Assembly: GCF_047663525.1 (NCBI RefSeq)
Contig: NC_092602.1
Coordinates: 10,289,501-10,353,500, forward strand
Reading direction: 5' to 3'
DNA: 64,000 nt
DNA from: Anas platyrhynchos
Lineage: Eukaryota; Chordata; Aves; Anseriformes; Anatidae
The translations under genes and the position numbers were made by a program. Shown here piece by piece: positions 62,595 to 64,000 of this stretch; the first letter of the stretch is position 1; each line of letters starts with the position of its first letter. The notes below the pieces were generated by a model. That model was not told the origin of the DNA. It did not search any database and saw only the letters and a list, made by a program, of their open reading frames with translations.

Positions 62595-64000
62595 AACTAC
62601 GAAATAAGATTACGAAACTTTATTAACTGTTAGGGAGAAAAAGCTTTATGAGCCATTTTACCTCCTTCTCCCACTCTGCCTTTGCTGTGGACTTGTTTTC
62701 TACCCACCAGTGGAGCTCAACACTAGCATTGCAAACAACCAAAGGGCCATTTCTATAAGACTATGGATATATTTTCCAGGTGGTAATCAAATGAAATCAA
62801 TAATCTTGTGTGAAAGTCAAGAAACAAAGGTATTGTTGTTCCCACCACTGATGATCAGCCTGGAGGACAGGTGGCAGAATCTGTTTTGGAGCACAAAATG
62901 CAGGTTAAAAAGAATGTAATCAGCGCTGAAGGAATTTGGGCGGATGCCATAGATAATAGCTTTCCTTTTAGGAGGGACAATAAGAATGATATGGATGTCT
63001 TGAATAGCTGTGGTCATTAATAACCCTGAGTAGGCGAGAGGGCTCTTCTCCCATCTTACCCAAACAGCGGTGTGATGCTGGCTTCTGGGAAAAGCCAATA
63101 GCTGTTATTGCAGAGCAACTGTTTCAACAAGGCCTTTGTTGTTTCCTTTCTCGCTATACCACCCAGTGGGACTCATCCTTTCTCTGAAATGATGCTCAAT
63201 CCATGTTGTTATGTTGTTACAGTAGACTAAGATTATACTTACGGGGAAGGTATTTCCGTATATCTGTTGAGCTACTCTTATTCATGTTTCTTAAAACTTC
63301 TTGAATTGTTGAAGTTCCTCTTCCACAGTGCACACTGCATATAAAATCTGTGGAAGTTATCATCAATTGTCATTTAATGAGACAAGTAGACCTTCCCAGA
63401 TGGATAATACAATAAAATCAGGAGAAAAATAATTTGGGGGTCCAAGAACATAGTGGAATTCAGAGTAGATACAAGATCTGAAAATCCTCAGTCTTGCATG
63501 TCAACATTTTTAAACGTCAACAGTGTAACAAAAATAAAGTAGATGTAAACAATTTCAGAAATAAGCACAGTGACATGTATTATGTTGCTTGGATCTTGGC
63601 AGTCATCCCCAGTGAAATAATAGCAGGAAATTATAGAGAAAAAAAATAGTGAAATCATTCAGCAGTCATTGGGTATTCATGTGAGTCTTCTGTGTTGAGA
63701 TAACACTTAGGTTTATTTGTATTATAGAATGAAAGATTGCTGTTATAAATGGAAACTGTTAAAGGTTTTGTAGCTCAGGCTAAAGGTTATCCAGGCTGCT
63801 GCAACAGATATCCTAATTCTAACAAAAGATATACAGTAAGGACAGAACATTATAACTGGAAGTAATCTAAAAATATACATAAGAAGAATTTTGCCGTGCT
63901 AGGCACTTGTTAGAGCTGATAAGAATTGTGACTGTGGTTTTTAACTTGTTCCTTCAAATATGTGAAGCTATATCGAAACCAAATCATGCCATTTTTGAGA

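Larger units (their letters stand above)
54161..64000. other. Intergenic region right of CDC45, no gene recognised
   Basis: This ~9.8 kb of AT-rich sequence has no frame with recognisable homology or exon structure. The longest frames (for example 61066-61458 and 61491-61880, minus strand) have no family signature. In human the next gene is CLDN5, some distance beyond CDC45, so it probably lies past the edge. The region holds an old LINE relic (about 56330-56690), a 16-bp palindrome tagctacatgtagcta (56209-56224) and the large inverted repeat at 62426-62513. Confidence 0.7.

Overview
This is a bird nuclear genome window carrying a gene block homologous to human 22q11.21 (the DiGeorge/velocardiofacial interval). 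Left to right it holds HIRA (minus strand, exons 1 to 19, the rest of the gene lying off the left edge), MRPL40 (plus), C22orf39/PANTS (minus), UFD1 (minus) and CDC45 (plus). Gene identity rests on exon-by-exon translation. Every splice junction keeps frame. The assembled UFD1 (307 aa) and CDC45 (566 aa) match the lengths I recall for the human proteins. A bird is inferred from a truncated CR1 LINE with the typical 3' tail, very low repeat density, short introns and sharp CpG islands. The species cannot be fixed from the sequence.

Layout: 1-27378 is HIRA, with a 7.5-kb first intron. 27379-27971 is a CpG-island bidirectional promoter shared by HIRA and MRPL40. MRPL40 has four coding exons to 30544 and converges on C22orf39 (three coding exons, 31748-32256). 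UFD1 follows head-to-tail behind C22orf39 (twelve coding exons, 33140-39518). A second bidirectional CpG-island promoter (39519-40075) separates it from CDC45 (eighteen coding exons, 40076-51835). From about 54.2 kb to the right edge I see no gene. That stretch holds an old CR1/L3-like LINE relic and a perfect 42-bp inverted repeat.

The genes do not form one pathway. HIRA deposits histone H3.3 outside S phase, CDC45 is part of the replicative helicase, UFD1 is a p97/VCP cofactor (which also acts in unloading that helicase), MRPL40 is a mitoribosomal protein, and C22orf39 is a small protein with a twin CX9C pattern. The most notable points are the perfect palindrome at 62426-62513 with competing small hairpins beside it, two introns with U12-type (minor spliceosome) 5' splice sites (UFD1 intron 5, CDC45 intron 10), the twin CX9C spacing in C22orf39, an NF-Y/E2F/YY1 array between UFD1 and CDC45, and a probable 3'UTR intron in CDC45. 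I found no operon-like, CRISPR-like or viral system.
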